Shown here one piece after another: positions 4,508-5,424 of a stretch of 5,424 nucleotides of DNA (the stretch's first letter is position 1; every line of letters starts with the position of its first letter). The position numbers and the translations under genes are program-made. The DNA comes from an uncultured Clostridia bacterium (lineage in GTDB: Bacteria; Bacillota; Clostridia; Oscillospirales; CAG-272), in contig CAMFEL010000130.1 of assembly GCA_945949385.1 (NCBI GenBank), positions 1-5,424 of the forward strand, in the 5' to 3' direction. The notes beneath the pieces were generated by a model. It saw nothing but the letters and a program-made list of their open reading frames with translations, was not told the origin of the DNA and did not search any database.

Positions 4508-5326
4508 ATGAAAAAGTTTGTAACAGTATTTCTTGCGCTGATCCTTACGGCAGCTCTCACTCTTTCCTTTGCTTCCTGCGGCAAGTCCGAGGACGATAAG
4601 GTTATCAAGATCGGCGCATCCCCCGCACCTCATGCCGAGATCCTTGAGCAGGTAAAGGATAAGCTGGCAGAAGAGGGATATACCCTTGAGATCGTTACAT
4701 ACAACGATTACGTTATTCCCAATACCGCTACCGAGAGCGGCGAGCTTGACGCAAACTATTTCCAGCACATCAACTACCTTAACGACTTCAACGAAAAGAA
4801 CGGCACTCATCTTGTAAACGCCGCTTCCATCCACTATGAGCCTTTCGGCATTTTCGCAGGCAAGACCGACTCTCTTGACAAGCTTGAAAAGGGCGCTACC
4901 GTAGCTGTCCCCAATGACTCCACCAACGAGGCACGCGCACTTCTGCTGCTTGAGGCTCAGGGACTTATAACGCTTAAAGAGGGCGTCGGAATCGCCGCTA
5001 CAAAGCTTGACATCGTTGAAAATCCTCTTGAGCTTGACATCAAAGAGGTTGAGGCCGCTCAGACCGTGCTGTCTCTGCAGGATGTTGACATCGCCGTTAT
5101 CAACGGTAACTACGCTATCGGCGGCGGACTGAAGATCGCTGACGCTCTGGCGGTAGAGAACGCAGATTCTCCCGCAATCAAGGACGAGTATGCAAATATT
5201 ATTGCCGTTAAAGAGGGCAACGAAAACAGCGACAAGATAAAGGCGCTGATTGACGCTCTGCGCACCGAGGAAATCCGTGAGTATATTGAAGAGACATACA
5301 ACGGCGCAGTAGTTCCCATGTTCTGA
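4508..5326 (+). CDS. metQ: Methionine-binding lipoprotein MetQ (NLPA family)
   Basis: A 272-residue substrate-binding lipoprotein that delivers ligand to MetNI at the outer face of the membrane. Residues 1-23 are a signal peptide (MKKFVTVFLALILTAALTL) ending in a lipobox-like FASC with lipidated C24. Phe at -3 is a less usual lipobox residue. The mature part shows NLPA-family (PF03180) blocks in order: IKIGASPAPHAEIL (33-46), LDANYFQHINYLNDF (80-94), YEPFGIFAGK (110-119), VAVPNDSTNEARALLLLEAQGL (132-153), INGNYAIGGGL (198-208) and YANIIAV (228-234). The NDSTNEAR block and the INGNYA asparagine are probable ligand contacts by analogy with MetQ structures. It is the last gene of the operon, 34 bp after metI. 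Methionine is the likeliest ligand, but NLPA proteins also bind related amino acids or dipeptides. Confidence 0.93.
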   Translation: MKKFVTVFLALILTAALTLSFASCGKSEDDKVIKIGASPAPHAEILEQVKDKLAEEGYTLEIVTYNDYVIPNTATESGELDANYFQHINYLNDFNEKNGTHLVNAASIHYEPFGIFAGKTDSLDKLEKGATVAVPNDSTNEARALLLLEAQGLITLKEGVGIAATKLDIVENPLELDIKEVEAAQTVLSLQDVDIAVINGNYAIGGGLKIADALAVENADSPAIKDEYANIIAVKEGNENSDKIKALIDALRTEEIREYIEETYNGAVVPMF

Positions 5327-5343
5327 TACATCTAAATGATACG

Positions 5344-5371
5344 AAAAAGCCGACGCGATACCGCGTCGGCT
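5344..5371 (-). terminator. Hairpin oriented as a minus-strand terminator
   Basis: AGCCGACGCG (5348-5357) and CGCGTCGGCT (5362-5371) form a perfect 10-bp stem with a 4-nt loop. The adjacent A-run at 5344-5348 becomes a T-tract only when read leftwards. On the plus strand no T-run follows. It therefore fits a terminator for a convergent gene lying right of the window. Confidence 0.65.
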
Positions 5372-5380
5372 CAGCCTGTC

Positions 5381-5419
5381 AAAAAAGCCGAATCAGCAAG
5401 AAGCTGAGACGGCTTTTTT
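5381..5419. terminator. Bidirectional intrinsic terminator after metQ
   Basis: AAAAAAGCCG (5381-5390) pairs with CGGCTTTTTT (5410-5419). After a 2x2 internal loop, TCAGC (5393-5397) pairs with GCTGA (5403-5407) around a 5-nt loop. The six Ts at 5414-5419 serve the metNIQ transcript, and the six As at 5381-5386 give a T-tract for leftward transcription. Confidence 0.9.
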
Positions 5420-5424
5420 GAATA

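Overview
The window looks like ordinary chromosome from an endospore-forming-lineage Firmicute, most likely class Clostridia. The main reason is a full-length Spo0A, whose DNA-binding domain is nearly textbook. Base composition is around 50% GC in the genes with AT-rich gaps, which would suit an Oscillospiraceae/Ruminococcaceae-like gut organism; that placement is inference. I see no insertion sequence, CRISPR array, prophage gene, rRNA or tRNA.

Layout, left to right. Positions 1-227 hold a GC-rich, self-complementary stretch that I cannot identify and a likely terminator. Positions 228-1560 hold two overlapping plus-strand genes: a small four-helix membrane protein of the CmpB/PF06541 type, and a membrane-anchored ComEC-like metallo-beta-lactamase-fold hydrolase. 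The second gene ends tail-to-tail with, and overlapping by 7 bp, a minus-strand spo0A (1554-2330). The 483 bp between spo0A and the next operon (2331-2813) is dense with signals: a possible spo0A promoter under a 10-bp dyad, two more strong inverted repeats, a near-consensus sigma-A promoter firing rightwards (TTGACA-17-TAAAAT) with an imperfect palindrome between its boxes, and a leader of about 220 nt. From 2814 to 5326 lies a complete methionine-type ABC importer operon: metN (ATPase with NIL domain), metI (permease) and metQ (lipoprotein). Two hairpins close it; one is a bidirectional terminator and the other is oriented as a minus-strand terminator, so a convergent gene probably lies to the right.

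The most interesting part is the metNIQ leader. It appears to encode a 38-codon leader peptide (2628-2744, GTG start with a good ribosome binding site). It ends in a strong intrinsic terminator (2767-2798) just 16 nt before the metN start codon. An 8-nt arm of that terminator can instead pair, as part of a 10-bp helix, with a segment inside the leader-peptide ORF (2688-2697). That segment can also be held by a third hairpin (2689-2713). This has the anatomy of a translation-coupled transcription attenuator controlling amino-acid uptake. The leader peptide has no run of methionine or cysteine codons, so a nascent-peptide sensor or another ligand is possible. No known riboswitch or T-box motif was recognised in it by eye.
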